DNA of 64,000 bases, from assembly GCF_033406955.1 (NCBI RefSeq), contig NZ_CP137734.1, positions 4,402,001 to 4,466,000 on the forward strand, written 5' to 3'. The notes below the pieces were generated by a model. It made no database searches, had not been told where the DNA came from, and saw only the letters and a program-made list of their open reading frames with translations. This DNA is from Streptomyces violaceoruber (GTDB lineage Bacteria > Actinomycetota > Actinomycetes > Streptomycetales > Streptomycetaceae). The stretch's first letter is position 1. Each line of letters opens with the position of its first letter. Below, piece by piece: positions 1 to 8,118 of this stretch. The position numbers and the translations under genes were made by a program.

Positions 1-614
1 CCGCGACCCGGGCCGCGGCCCTGGACGCGCACGCCACCGAACTGCGCCGGATCGAACGGTCTCTGCACGACGGCGCGCAGAACCGGCTGGTGTCGGTGAC
101 GGTGCTGCTGGGCGCGGCGCGCCGGATGGCGGCGCGGGACCCGGCGGGCGCCGACGAACTGCTGGAGCGGGCGCAGTCCGCCGCCGAGCAGGCCCTGGCG
201 GAGCTGCGCCAGGTGGCGCGGGGCATCCTGCCGCCGGTCCTGGCCGACCGCGGCCTCGCGGGCGCGCTGTCGGGCCTCGCGGCGGACTGCGGGGTGCCGT
301 GCCGCGTCGAGGCCGACGTGCCCGAGCGGTGCGCGGCGTCGGTCGAGGCGACGGCGTACTTCGTGGTGGCCGAGGCGCTCACCAACATCGCGAAGCACAG
401 CGGCGCCGCCCGCGCCTCGGTCACGGCCCGGGCCCGCGGGGGCCGGCTGCGCCTGCTGGTCGAGGACGACGGCCGGGGCGGTGCCGACGAGGACGCCGGC
501 TCGGGCCTGACCGGCATCCGCCGCCGCGTCGCGGCGCTGGACGGCACCCTCCGCCTGACCAGCCCGCCCGGCGGCCCCACCGTCCTGGACGTGGACCTGC
601 CCTGCGGGCGGTGA
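1..614 (+). CDS. Two-component sensor kinase, C-terminal part (HisKA_3/NarL type)
   Basis: The gene enters from the left edge; frame 3 is open from base 3 to the TGA at 612-614. The first visible residues contain RSLHDGAQNRLV, the H-box of the HisKA_3 dimerisation domain with the phosphoacceptor His, and the C-terminal half carries an N-box-like segment (EALTNIAKHSGA) and a glycine-rich DDGRGG ATP lid of an HATPase_c domain. It would autophosphorylate and signal to a NarL/LuxR-type response regulator, which is not in the window; any membrane sensor part lies further left. The ATG at 90 is internal to the kinase domain and is not the start. Confidence 0.9.
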   Translation, partial: ATRAAALDAHATELRRIERSLHDGAQNRLVSVTVLLGAARRMAARDPAGADELLERAQSAAEQALAELRQVARGILPPVLADRGLAGALSGLAADCGVPCRVEADVPERCAASVEATAYFVVAEALTNIAKHSGAARASVTARARGGRLRLLVEDDGRGGADEDAGSGLTGIRRRVAALDGTLRLTSPPGGPTVLDVDLPCGR

Positions 615-753
615 CCCACCGGGACGGGGCCGGGGGCCGGGAGTACCGTGGAGGAACCGGGGGACGCCGCGCACCGGCCCCGACACCGGTGCCGCTCCCG
701 GCGATCGACGACACCGGGCCGGACCCGCCCGAGCCCGGGGCAGGACTCGCCTC

Positions 754-1410
754 ATGACAGTGCACGTGCCGGTGCGGCCGGCGACCACAGAGCCTCACGG
801 GCGCCCCGCCGGCACCCGCCGGCCGGGCCCGGCACAGCGCTCCTCGCCGCAGGCCGGGGAACGGCTGCGGCCGCTGACCCGGCGTCAGATCGAGGACCGG
901 TTCGCCGAGCTGGGCAACCTGTACGCGCAGACCTCCGGCGGCGGGCCCCGGGCGTGGAACGTGGCCCGCGGCGCCTTCCTGCGCCGGCTGACCGCCGACG
1001 TACGGCGTCCGGGCTTCGGCCTGCTGATCGCGGAGACCACCGTTCTGACCGGCTGCGCCTACGGCTACCCGGTGCCCGGCGGCGACCCGCCCGGCGTCCG
1101 TGGCCTGGAGCGGTACCTGACCGGGAGCGTGCTGCCCGTCGCCGCGTCGGGCCGGCTCTTCCTGGTCTCCGGGATCGTCGTCCCGGCCCGGGTGCGCCGG
1201 GAGCACCACGACCGGGCCTGGAACCTCGCCCGCCGCCTCCAGGCCCGCCTGCTCGCCGAACACGACGCCGCCCTCGGCGTCACGCTGGTGGACCGCGCCG
1301 ACGGCGCGACCGTACGGGCGCTGCGCTCCTGGGGCTGGCGCTACGCGGAGGGCGACACCCTCCAGTCGTCCGTGCTCGGCCCGTACGGCGTCCTGGTCCT
1401 CGGGCCCTGA
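754..1410 (+). CDS. Uncharacterised protein, possibly GNAT-like
   Basis: A 218-residue soluble protein. The first 40 residues are Pro/Arg-rich and probably disordered. The rest alternates short hydrophobic strands and helices (FGLLIAETTVLTGCAYGYPV, then RLFLVSGIVV and an arginine-rich helix), a layout like Streptomyces proteins annotated as GNAT-like, but I see no clear acetyl-CoA loop. It stands alone after the kinase gene. A GGAGTACCGTGG motif about 100 bases upstream (near 641-651) could be a promoter -10 region and resembles the motif before the DUF5994 genes at 51-58 kb. The function is not established. Confidence 0.6.
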   Translation: MTVHVPVRPATTEPHGRPAGTRRPGPAQRSSPQAGERLRPLTRRQIEDRFAELGNLYAQTSGGGPRAWNVARGAFLRRLTADVRRPGFGLLIAETTVLTGCAYGYPVPGGDPPGVRGLERYLTGSVLPVAASGRLFLVSGIVVPARVRREHHDRAWNLARRLQARLLAEHDAALGVTLVDRADGATVRALRSWGWRYAEGDTLQSSVLGPYGVLVLGP

Positions 1411-1537
1411 GCGACACCGCCGTGAGGAGAAAACCGACCCCCGTTGAAACATATATTCGCTCAGGACGGGAATACATTACGCCGCGAAAATCACCGGTCT
1501 CTGTCGGCGATTTCTCACCCGGGTTGTTGATTCATTT

Positions 1538-1574
1538 CGTGCTAGGCTGGACATCAGTTGCAGTTGTGGTTGCC
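1538..1574 (+). promoter_or_regulatory. Conserved cold-shock gene promoter/5' leader element, copy 1
   Basis: The segment begins CGTGCTA and ends with AGTTGCAGTTGTGGTTGCC (1556-1574). The same 37-base layout recurs in front of the second cold-shock gene (15547-15511, minus strand), where the 19-base 3' part is identical. TAGGCT (1543-1548) fits a -10 box, so the 19-mer would lie at or just after the transcription start, 92 bases before the ATG. A long leader of this kind suggests post-transcriptional control, as in other csp mRNAs, but that is inference. Confidence 0.6.
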
Positions 1575-1666
1575 ATTTGTGTTACCGGGTTTCCGGGCAG
1601 GTGATCATCGCGGCGATGGGGGGCTCGCACAGTGCGGGCCTTCAACACTGCCTAGGAGAAAAAAGC

Positions 1667-1870
1667 ATGGCTTCCGGTACCGTGAAGTGGTTCAACGCCG
1701 AAAAGGGCTTCGGTTTCATCGCGCAGGACGGCGGCGGCGCCGACGTCTTCGCCCACTACTCGAACATCGCCACCCAGGGCTTCCGCGAGCTCCAGGAGGG
1801 CCAGCGGGTGAACTTCGACGTCACGCAGGGCCAGAAGGGCCCGCAGGCGGAGAACATCGTTCCCGCGTAA
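1667..1870 (+). CDS. Cold-shock domain protein (CspA family)
   Basis: A 67-residue protein consisting of one cold-shock domain with both RNA-binding motifs, KGFGFI (RNP1) and DVFAHY (RNP2). Such proteins bind single-stranded RNA/DNA and melt RNA structure in the cytoplasm. The start is the ATG at 1667, preceded by GGAGAA at a good distance; an in-frame ATG at 1577 lies in the leader and is rejected because family members begin MASGTVKWF. It is monocistronic, with a long leader and a strong hairpin terminator behind. A close paralog lies at 15.2-15.4 kb. Confidence 0.97.
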   Translation: MASGTVKWFNAEKGFGFIAQDGGGADVFAHYSNIATQGFRELQEGQRVNFDVTQGQKGPQAENIVPA

Positions 1871-1912
1871 CACCACGCAGTACGCCGCGCGGTAGTCGCG
1901 CAGTACGTGTCG

Positions 1913-1940
1913 AGGGCCCGCACCGCACGGTGCGGGCCCT
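1913..1940 (+). terminator. Hairpin terminator of the cold-shock gene
   Basis: A perfect 12-base-pair stem (AGGGCCCGCACC with GGTGCGGGCCCT) and a GCAC loop stand about 40 bases after the cold-shock stop codon and just before the 3' end of the convergent membrane-protein gene, so the hairpin may serve both directions. Confidence 0.8.
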
Positions 1941-1950
1941 TCGCGTGTAT

Positions 1951-3321
1951 TCACCAGCCGGTCGCCACCAGGTGGTTCACGAGCAGCGCCAGTACCGCCT
2001 GCGCCGTCAGCCAGCCGCGCGGCCGGGTGAGGAACGCGCAGGCCGCGAGGAGCCACAGGGCGAAGGGGAGCCAGATGCGTTCCGTCTCCGCCTTGCTCAT
2101 GCCGGACAGGTCGGCGGCCAGCAGGGCGAGCAGCCCGGCGGCCACGAGGAACGCCAGCCGGACCTCCCCGGCCCGCTCGCCGTCCGCCCGCTCCCCGCCC
2201 GTCCGCACGTCCCCGGCCCGCCGCCGGAGCAGTACGCCCCCGGCCCGCCGCAGTCCCGCCACCGTGGCCAGGCCCGTGATGAGCACCGTGCAGGCGAGGT
2301 TGGCCCACACCCAGTACGCGTAGGGGCGGACGCCGGCCGCGCCCTCGTAGTAGCGGGTGACCAGCAGGCGGTACGCCTCCCACCAGTCGAACCCGGCCGC
2401 CGTGAACGCCACCGGCACCACCGCCGCCCCCGCCAGGAGCGCCGCGAGCAGCACCGGCCGCGCCCGCACCCCGCGCCGGCCGAGCACGAGCACCGCCGCC
2501 GCGATCACCGCGAACAGCGTCAGGCCGTACGAGAGGTAGCAGGTCAGCCCGAACAGCAGTCCCGAGCCGGCCGCCCACCCCGGTGAGCGCCGGGTGACCG
2601 CGAGGGCGAGCAGCGCCACCGCCCACGCGGCGACCGCCGCGAAGTAGCCGTCGGCGGACGTGCCCATCCACACCGCGGCCGGTGCCAGGGCCAGGAAGGG
2701 CGCCGCCCGCCGGGCGAGCCGCTCGCCGGTCAGGGCCCGCACCGCGACCAGCACCGCCACGCAGGCCGTCGCGCCCACGGTGATGGTCAGGGCTCCGGCC
2801 CAGCCCCCGCCGCCGAGCCCGATCCGGTCCAGCAGTACGTAGGTGAGCGTGGCCCCGGGCGGGTGACCGGCGACGTGGGCGGGCCAGTTGTCGGGGGAGT
2901 GGAGCAGGATGTGGCCGTTGAAGTCGCGCAGGGTCGCCGGGACGTCGTGCCAGCGGTCGACGACCGAGAGGTACTCCTGGCTCGTGGTGAGCCGTCCGGC
3001 GACGCCGCGTTCCCATCCGTCGATCAGGGCCAGCGACCAGGTCCACGCCAGCGCCGTGCCCCAGGCCGCGGGGAGCAGGGCGCGCCACGGCAGCCGGGCG
3101 GCGACGGCCGGGCCGTACGCCGCCACCCCCGCCGCCACCAGGACGGCCGCCGGGGTGCCGGGGCCCAGGTGCGGGTCCCAGCGGCCCAGCAGGGGCGGCC
3201 AGCCCACGATCAGGTCGTCATAGGTGTACACGTACCGGCCGACCAGGACGGCGGCCGCCACGAGGAGCGCGGCCGCCGCGGCGGCGTACAGGTCGGGGGA
3301 GGCGGAGCGGGGGCGGGTCAC
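1951..3321 (-). CDS. Polytopic membrane protein, GT-C-like
   Basis: A 456-residue integral membrane protein with roughly ten to twelve hydrophobic segments. An aspartate pair (YDD) follows the first segment, in the extracellular position where GT-C fold glycosyltransferases carry their catalytic acid, and a long first loop holds WERGVAG and HPPGATL motifs. I take it as a lipid-linked-sugar-dependent glycosyltransferase-like protein of the cell envelope; the exact family is not recognised. A cytoplasmic loop near residue 375 has a short charged repeat (GERADGERAGE). It is divergent from the molybdoenzyme gene, with about 110 bases between. Confidence 0.7.
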   Translation of the reverse strand: MTRPRSASPDLYAAAAAALLVAAAVLVGRYVYTYDDLIVGWPPLLGRWDPHLGPGTPAAVLVAAGVAAYGPAVAARLPWRALLPAAWGTALAWTWSLALIDGWERGVAGRLTTSQEYLSVVDRWHDVPATLRDFNGHILLHSPDNWPAHVAGHPPGATLTYVLLDRIGLGGGGWAGALTITVGATACVAVLVAVRALTGERLARRAAPFLALAPAAVWMGTSADGYFAAVAAWAVALLALAVTRRSPGWAAGSGLLFGLTCYLSYGLTLFAVIAAAVLVLGRRGVRARPVLLAALLAGAAVVPVAFTAAGFDWWEAYRLLVTRYYEGAAGVRPYAYWVWANLACTVLITGLATVAGLRRAGGVLLRRRAGDVRTGGERADGERAGEVRLAFLVAAGLLALLAADLSGMSKAETERIWLPFALWLLAACAFLTRPRGWLTAQAVLALLVNHLVATGW

Positions 3322-3434
3322 ACCGGCACCGTAGGACGGAGGACCGCGCGACGGGCGGTGCGCACGGCGGACGTCAGCGTTTCGTCATGGGTCGCGGACC
3401 GTCCCGGGGGCCCCTCGCGGCCTACGGTCGGGAC

Positions 3435-4673
3435 ATGCGCGACCTCGCCCCACGGCTTCCCTCCTCGCCGGGTTTCTGGCGCAGCCCGCTGCGCGGGCCC
3501 TGGTTCACCTCGGTGCTCGGCCTCGTCCTGCTCGTCGGCATCACGGTGCTGTTCGTGACGGGGCTGGTGTCCTACGCCGCCTACAACCCCGGTCTGGACC
3601 CGGTCAACGACAAGACCCCGGACAAGGGGATCCTCGGCTTCTACCTCTTCGCCTGGCCGACCGACCCGCCCTGGCTGTACCGGCTCACACAGGGCGTGCA
3701 CGTCACTCTCGGGCTGGTCCTGATCCCGGTGCTGCTGGCCAAGCTGTGGTCGGTGGTGCCGAGGCTGTTCACGCTGCCGCCGGTCCGCTCGCTCGCCCAC
3801 GCGCTGGAGCGGATCTCGCTGCTGCTGCTGGTCGGGGGCGCGCTGTTCGAGTTCGTCACCGGGGTGCTCAACATCCAGCTGGACTACCTGTTTCCCGGCT
3901 CCTTCTACCCGCTGCACTTCTACGGTGCCTGGGTCTTCTTCGCCGCGTTCGTCGCGCATGCCGTGCTGAAGACGCCGATCGCGCTGCGCAACCTGCGGGC
4001 GATGCGCGAGGAGCGCGACGACCTGGTCTCCCCGCGCCCGGCCGCGCCCACCGTCTCGCGGCGCGGGGCCCTGTGGTTCGTCGGGGGCGGCTCGCTGCTG
4101 ATGTTCGCCACGAACGCGGGGCGCAGCTTCGACGGGCCGCTGCGGGCCACCGCCGTGCTCTCCCCGCACGGCGGGCCCGAACCGGGCGAAGGCCCGAACG
4201 GGTTCCAGATCAACAAGACGGCCGCCCACGTGGGCATCGACCCGGCCGAGACGGGCGAGGACACCTGGCGGCTCGTCGTCACCGGGCGCTCGGGGACGGT
4301 CCGGTTCAGCCGGGCCGAGCTGCTCGCCATGGAGCAGCACAGCGTGGCCCTGCCCATCGCCTGCGTCGAGGGCTGGTCGACGTCCGACCAGTGGTGGCGC
4401 GGCGTACGGCTGCGGGACCTCGCCGCCCGCGTGGGCCACGAGGACGATCCGCCGGACGTGTTCGTCGAGTCCCTCCAGCGGCGCGGCGCCTTCCGCAGCG
4501 GAGCCCTGCGCGCCAACCAGGTGGCCGACCCGCGCTCCCTGCTCGCCCTGTACGTCAACGGCGAGGAGCTGAGTCCGGACCACGGCCACCCGGCCCGGAT
4601 CATCGTGCCCGCCGCGCCCGGCGTGCTGAACACCAAGTGGGTGGCCCGGATGACGTTCGGAGACCTGGGATGA
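3435..4673 (+). CDS. Membrane-anchored molybdopterin oxidoreductase, sulfite-oxidase type
   Basis: A 412-residue fusion. The first ~210 residues have four to five membrane helices in a cytochrome-b561-like layout with histidines in helices (GVHVTLG, LHFYGAW, FVAHAV). The last ~180 residues are an oxidoreductase molybdopterin domain in which Cys310 of PIACVEGWS is the expected molybdenum ligand. The enzyme would pass electrons from the cofactor to the membrane part; the substrate is unknown. I start it at ATG 3435 because the extra 16 residues from the ATG at 3387 are not family-like. It overlaps the next gene by ATGA. A molybdate transporter lies at 37-39.8 kb. Confidence 0.9.
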   Translation: MRDLAPRLPSSPGFWRSPLRGPWFTSVLGLVLLVGITVLFVTGLVSYAAYNPGLDPVNDKTPDKGILGFYLFAWPTDPPWLYRLTQGVHVTLGLVLIPVLLAKLWSVVPRLFTLPPVRSLAHALERISLLLLVGGALFEFVTGVLNIQLDYLFPGSFYPLHFYGAWVFFAAFVAHAVLKTPIALRNLRAMREERDDLVSPRPAAPTVSRRGALWFVGGGSLLMFATNAGRSFDGPLRATAVLSPHGGPEPGEGPNGFQINKTAAHVGIDPAETGEDTWRLVVTGRSGTVRFSRAELLAMEQHSVALPIACVEGWSTSDQWWRGVRLRDLAARVGHEDDPPDVFVESLQRRGAFRSGALRANQVADPRSLLALYVNGEELSPDHGHPARIIVPAAPGVLNTKWVARMTFGDLG

Positions 4674-5155
4674 ACCTCCTGCGCAGGCCGTCGCGGCCCG
4701 GTCCGCCGCCCCTCGGCAGCCCCTTCCAGATCCTCCTGCTGGCCTGCTCCTTCGCGCTCGCGGGCTACGCGGGCGTGCGGCTGCTCGCCGGCGACTGGCT
4801 CGGCGTGGTCCTCTGGTTCGTGGGCGCGGCGCTCCTGCACGACCTGGTGCTGCTGCCGCTGTACGCGCTGCTGGACCGGGCGGTCACGGGCGGTCTCGGC
4901 GCGGTCCGCCACCGTGAGTGGACCTCGTACGTCCGGTTTCCCGCGGCCTTCTCCGGGCTGCTCCTGCTCGTGTGGTTCCCGCTGATCGGCGGCCGGGTCG
5001 ACGCGCGCTACGCGGGGGTCACCGGGCTGTCGGCGGAGGGCTTCCTCGGCCGCTGGCTGCTGATCACGGCGGCGCTGTTCGGCGGCTCGGCGCTGCTGCT
5101 CGCCCTGCGGCTGCTGCGCAGCGCGACGAAGCGGCGCTCCCCCGAGCCCCACTGA
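4670..5155 (+). CDS. Small membrane protein paired with the molybdoenzyme
   Basis: A 161-residue protein with four predicted membrane helices and short polar loops, starting at the ATG that overlaps the stop of the molybdoenzyme gene (ATGA), so the two are translationally coupled. It probably sits with the oxidoreductase in the membrane, as a partner or for stability. No known domain is recognised. Its 3' end overlaps the convergent methyltransferase gene by about 148 bases. Confidence 0.8.
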   Translation: MNLLRRPSRPGPPPLGSPFQILLLACSFALAGYAGVRLLAGDWLGVVLWFVGAALLHDLVLLPLYALLDRAVTGGLGAVRHREWTSYVRFPAAFSGLLLLVWFPLIGGRVDARYAGVTGLSAEGFLGRWLLITAALFGGSALLLALRLLRSATKRRSPEPH

Positions 5156-5796
5156 CCGGCGGTCCGCCAGCCGGCGGCGCCCGCGCGGCGGAGCAGGGCG
5201 CGGGTGCCGATCCGCGCCCAGGGGAAGGGGCTGCCGGACGCCGGCCGGCCGTCGGTGACGTCGACGAGCTGCACGTGCAGGCGTTCGTCGACGTCGACCG
5301 GGGCCGTCTCGGCGATCAGCAGGCCGCCGGGCGCGAGCAGGGCGGCGACGCGGCCGAGCAGGGCGCGGGGATCGCCGCCGATGCCGACGTTGCCGTCCAT
5401 GAGGAGCACGGTGTCCCAGCGTCCCTCGCCGGGCAGCGGCTCGAACACGGAGCGCCGCAGCGACTGTCCGCCGAGCCCCACGGTGCGGCTCACGGCGGCC
5501 TCGCTGACGTCGATGCCGAGGACGGTGCGGCCCCGGGCGGCGAGCTCGGCCACCAGCCGGCCGGGGCCGCAGCCCACGTCGAGCACGGCGCCCTCGCACC
5601 GGTCGAGGACGTCCAGGTCGACGGCGTCGGCCCGCGCGCACCAGCGCTCCACCTCCAGCGGCAGCAGCCAGCCGTCGGTGCGGCGCAGGTACAGCGGACC
5701 GTGGCCCGAGCGCAGCGCGGCGGCGTAGGGGTCGGAGGTCTCCCAGGCGGGGGCGGGGGACGGCCTGCCGGGGGCCAGTCGCGCGGCGCCCTTCAC
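5008..5796 (-). CDS. Class I SAM-dependent methyltransferase
   Basis: A 262-residue cytoplasmic protein starting at a GTG that overlaps the stop of the upstream gene (GTGA). VLDVGCGPGRLVAEL is motif I, the SAM-binding loop, and GIDVSEAAV is the acidic motif II, so a Rossmann-fold methyltransferase is clear. The acceptor is unknown. It is the third gene of an operon with a GT2 glycosyltransferase and a DUF2064 protein, which suggests methylation of a sugar or lipid-sugar. The last ~33 residues are Ser/Pro-rich and read antisense to the neighbouring membrane gene; this tail may be non-functional or mark a frameshift near the end. Confidence 0.85.
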   Translation of the reverse strand: MKGAARLAPGRPSPAPAWETSDPYAAALRSGHGPLYLRRTDGWLLPLEVERWCARADAVDLDVLDRCEGAVLDVGCGPGRLVAELAARGRTVLGIDVSEAAVSRTVGLGGQSLRRSVFEPLPGEGRWDTVLLMDGNVGIGGDPRALLGRVAALLAPGGLLIAETAPVDVDERLHVQLVDVTDGRPASGSPFPWARIGTRALLRRAGAAGWRTAGQWGSGERRFVALRSSRRASSSAEPPNSAAVISSQRPRKPSADSPVTPA

Positions 5797-6434
5797 CGGC
5801 TCACCCGCCGCCGGTCGGCGGCCGGTGCGCAGGCCGCCAGCCGGGCGGCGAACCGGCCGTCCGGGGCCAGGGCGGCGACGGCGCGGGCGTCGGCGGCGGT
5901 GTCGACGTCGCGCAGCGGCGGCAGGTCCCGTACCCGCAGTCCCGCCGCCAGCAGCCGCTCGCGCTGCACGGCCCCGGTCACCGGCGTCGACATGGGCACG
6001 CCCCGCAGCAGCGCGGGTTCGGGCCGGGCCAGGCCCAGCGCCCAGAAGCCGCCGTCCTCGGCCGGGCCGAAGTACGCGTCGCAGTCGTGGAAGTCCACGT
6101 CGAGGAGGCCGGGCGTCACCTGCGGGGTGTCCATCCCGATCAGCAGGGCGGGCCCCGTGCAGCCGGCGAACGCGTCCGCGAGGCGTGCGTCGAGACCGCC
6201 CGCGCACTGCGGTACGACGTCGAAGCCCGGCGGCAGCCAGGGGCCGGGGGCGCCGTCGAGCACCAGCACCCGGCGCCGCGCGGGCGTCGCGGCGACGGCG
6301 GCCAGGCTGTCGGCGAGGGCCGCCTCGGCCAGCGCGGCCGCCTCGACGGGCGTGAAGGGCGGGGTGAGCCGGGTCTTGACCCGGCCGGGGCGCGGCTCCT
6401 TGGCGATGACGAGGAGGGTGTTCACCATGCTCAC
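5793..6434 (-). CDS. DUF2064 (TIGR04282-type) nucleotidyl/glycosyltransferase-like protein
   Basis: A 213-residue protein with the GT-A-like N-terminus of the DUF2064 family: LLVIAKEPRPGRVKTRL, a nucleotide-binding glycine/lysine motif, then LIGMDTPQV and FGPAEDGGFWALG, the family's metal- and sugar-phosphate-binding segments. Members are called TIGR04282 'arsenosugar biosynthesis' glycosyltransferases in cyanobacteria, but no ArsS radical-SAM gene is near here, so that name should not be transferred. The GTG at 6434 overlaps the upstream stop (GTGA); an ATG at 6428 is an alternative. Confidence 0.85.
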   Translation of the reverse strand: MSMVNTLLVIAKEPRPGRVKTRLTPPFTPVEAAALAEAALADSLAAVAATPARRRVLVLDGAPGPWLPPGFDVVPQCAGGLDARLADAFAGCTGPALLIGMDTPQVTPGLLDVDFHDCDAYFGPAEDGGFWALGLARPEPALLRGVPMSTPVTGAVQRERLLAAGLRVRDLPPLRDVDTAADARAVAALAPDGRFAARLAACAPAADRRRVSR

Positions 6435-7159
6435 CGTGAGTTCCCTTCGCGGGCCGCGTCACTCGGCACCGGCCGGCCGGGCGGCTCGCCCAGCACGCGG
6501 CGCATGTCCCGCACCGCGTGCCAGGTGCCGCGCCAGGTCCCGGTCACCTTCGAGGCGCCGGTGCGGGGCAGGTACGGGACGTCGTGCTCGGCGATCCGCC
6601 AGCCCGCGTCGGCGGCGCGGACGACCATCTGGAGCGGGTAGCCGCTGCGCCGGTCGGTGAGGCCGAGGGCGAGGAGCCGTTCGCGGCGGGCGGCGCGCAG
6701 CGGGCCGAGGTCGTGCAGCCGCAGGCCGGTGCGGCGGCGCAGCATCCGGGCCAGGGCGAGGTTGCCGGCGCGGGCGTGCACCGGCCACGCGCCCCTGGCC
6801 TGCGGCCGCCGGCGGCCGAGGACCAGGTCGGAGGTCCCGGCGCGGATCTCGCGGACGAAGGGCGTCAGCAGGCCCGGGTCGAGGGAGGCGTCGCAGTCGC
6901 AGAAGCAGACGACGTCGGCGGTCGCGGCGGTCAGCCCGGCGTGGCAGGCGGCGCCGAAACCGCGGCGCGGCTCGGTCACGACCGTGGCGCCGAGCGAGCG
7001 GGCGAGGTCCGCCGAGCCGTCGGTGGAGCCGTTGTCGACGACGAGCGCACGCCAGCCGGCCGGGATGCGGGCCAGGACCCAGGGGAGGGCTCCGGCCTCG
7101 TTCAGGCAGGGGAGTACGACGTCGACGTCCGGAGCGGGCGAGGTGGTCACGGCGTTCAC
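6431..7159 (-). CDS. Glycosyltransferase family 2
   Basis: A 242-residue GT-A fold enzyme, DPM1/polyprenyl-phosphate type but without C-terminal membrane helices. It starts DVDVVLPCLNEAGAL, with VVDNGSTDGSADLA as the nucleotide-sugar site and CFCDCDASLDP as the DXD-like metal site. It would transfer a sugar from a nucleotide donor to a lipid or glycan acceptor. It is the first gene of the three-gene operon with the DUF2064 protein and the methyltransferase, all joined by 4-base overlaps. The GTG at 7159 is chosen; the next GTG in frame, at 7150, is also possible. Confidence 0.88.
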   Translation of the reverse strand: MNAVTTSPAPDVDVVLPCLNEAGALPWVLARIPAGWRALVVDNGSTDGSADLARSLGATVVTEPRRGFGAACHAGLTAATADVVCFCDCDASLDPGLLTPFVREIRAGTSDLVLGRRRPQARGAWPVHARAGNLALARMLRRRTGLRLHDLGPLRAARRERLLALGLTDRRSGYPLQMVVRAADAGWRIAEHDVPYLPRTGASKVTGTWRGTWHAVRDMRRVLGEPPGRPVPSDAAREGNSR

Positions 7160-7273
7160 CCTACGAACCGGAACCGGACGAATCGGGCTTCCACTCCTTA
7201 CGAAACACGGACGTCGGCGGCCCGGCCGTCCGCGACGGACACGCCGACGGGGACACGGTGCGAGGCTGGACCC

Positions 7274-8116
7274 ATGCAGCAGCAGCGCTCCGAGCCCGCC
7301 CCACCGGCCCCGTCGGCCGTTCCGGCCGTTCCGGCCGCCGAAGCCGCGACCGCCCTCGCGACCGGGCCTGCGACCGTCCCGGTGCTCGAACCGACGGCCG
7401 CCCCCGCCGTCGGCCCCGCGGCCGACCCCGCCCGGATCCTCGTCGTGGACGACGATCCCACCGTCGCCGAGGTCGTGGCCGGGTACCTCGACCGGGCCGG
7501 TTACCGTGTCGACCGGGCCGGTGACGGGCCGGAGGCGCTCGCGCGGGCCGCCGGGCACCGTCCCGACCTGGTGGTGCTCGACCTGATGCTGCCCGGCATG
7601 GACGGGCTGGAGGTGTGCCGTCGGCTGCGCGGCCAGGGGCCGGTGCCGGTCATCATGCTGACCGCCCGGGGCGACGAGGACGACCGCGTCCTCGGGCTGG
7701 AGGTCGGCGCCGACGACTACGTGACCAAGCCGTTCAGCCCGCGGGAGCTGGTGCTGCGGGTGGAGTCCGTCCTGCGCCGCACCCGGCCCGCCCCGGCGCC
7801 GCGCCCGCCGTCCGCGGCCGGTCTGACCGCCGACCCGGCCGCCCGCAGGGCCACCAAGGACGGCACCGAACTGGCCCTGACCCTGCGCGAGTTCGACCTG
7901 CTCGTCTTCTTCCTGCGGCATCCGGGACGGGCGTTCGCCCGGGAGGAGCTGATGCGTGAGGTGTGGGGCTGGGACTTCGGGGACCTGTCCACCGTCACCG
8001 TCCACGTCCGGCGGCTGCGCGGCAAGGTCGAGGACGATCCGGCCCGGCCCCGGCTGATCCAGACGGTGTGGGGCGTGGGCTACCGCTTCGACCCCGCGGG
8101 CCGGGAGGCGGACTGA
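7274..8116 (+). CDS. OmpR/PhoB-family response regulator
   Basis: A 280-residue regulator. The first ~52 residues are a Pro/Ala/Val-rich extension, unusual for the family. A receiver domain follows with the acidic pocket VVDDD, the phosphoacceptor Asp103 in VVLDLMLPGMDG, and the conserved Lys in VTKPFSP. The C-terminal winged helix (TLREFDLLVFFL to VWGVGYRF) binds DNA. The start is ATG 7274. Two bases separate it from the kinase gene downstream, so the two form one system, divergent from the glycosyltransferase operon and likely to control it or the epimerase next door. Confidence 0.95.
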   Translation: MQQQRSEPAPPAPSAVPAVPAAEAATALATGPATVPVLEPTAAPAVGPAADPARILVVDDDPTVAEVVAGYLDRAGYRVDRAGDGPEALARAAGHRPDLVVLDLMLPGMDGLEVCRRLRGQGPVPVIMLTARGDEDDRVLGLEVGADDYVTKPFSPRELVLRVESVLRRTRPAPAPRPPSAAGLTADPAARRATKDGTELALTLREFDLLVFFLRHPGRAFAREELMREVWGWDFGDLSTVTVHVRRLRGKVEDDPARPRLIQTVWGVGYRFDPAGREAD

Positions 8117-8118
8117 CC

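Noticed and set aside
1..89. Kinase gene starting at ATG 90.
   Set aside because: The H-box lies before or at this point, so the true start is outside the window.
1577..1666. N-terminal extension of the cold-shock gene at 1667 starting at the ATG 1577.
   Set aside because: The extension lies in the leader, has no ribosome site and is absent from the second copy; the MASGTVKWF start with GGAGAA is standard.
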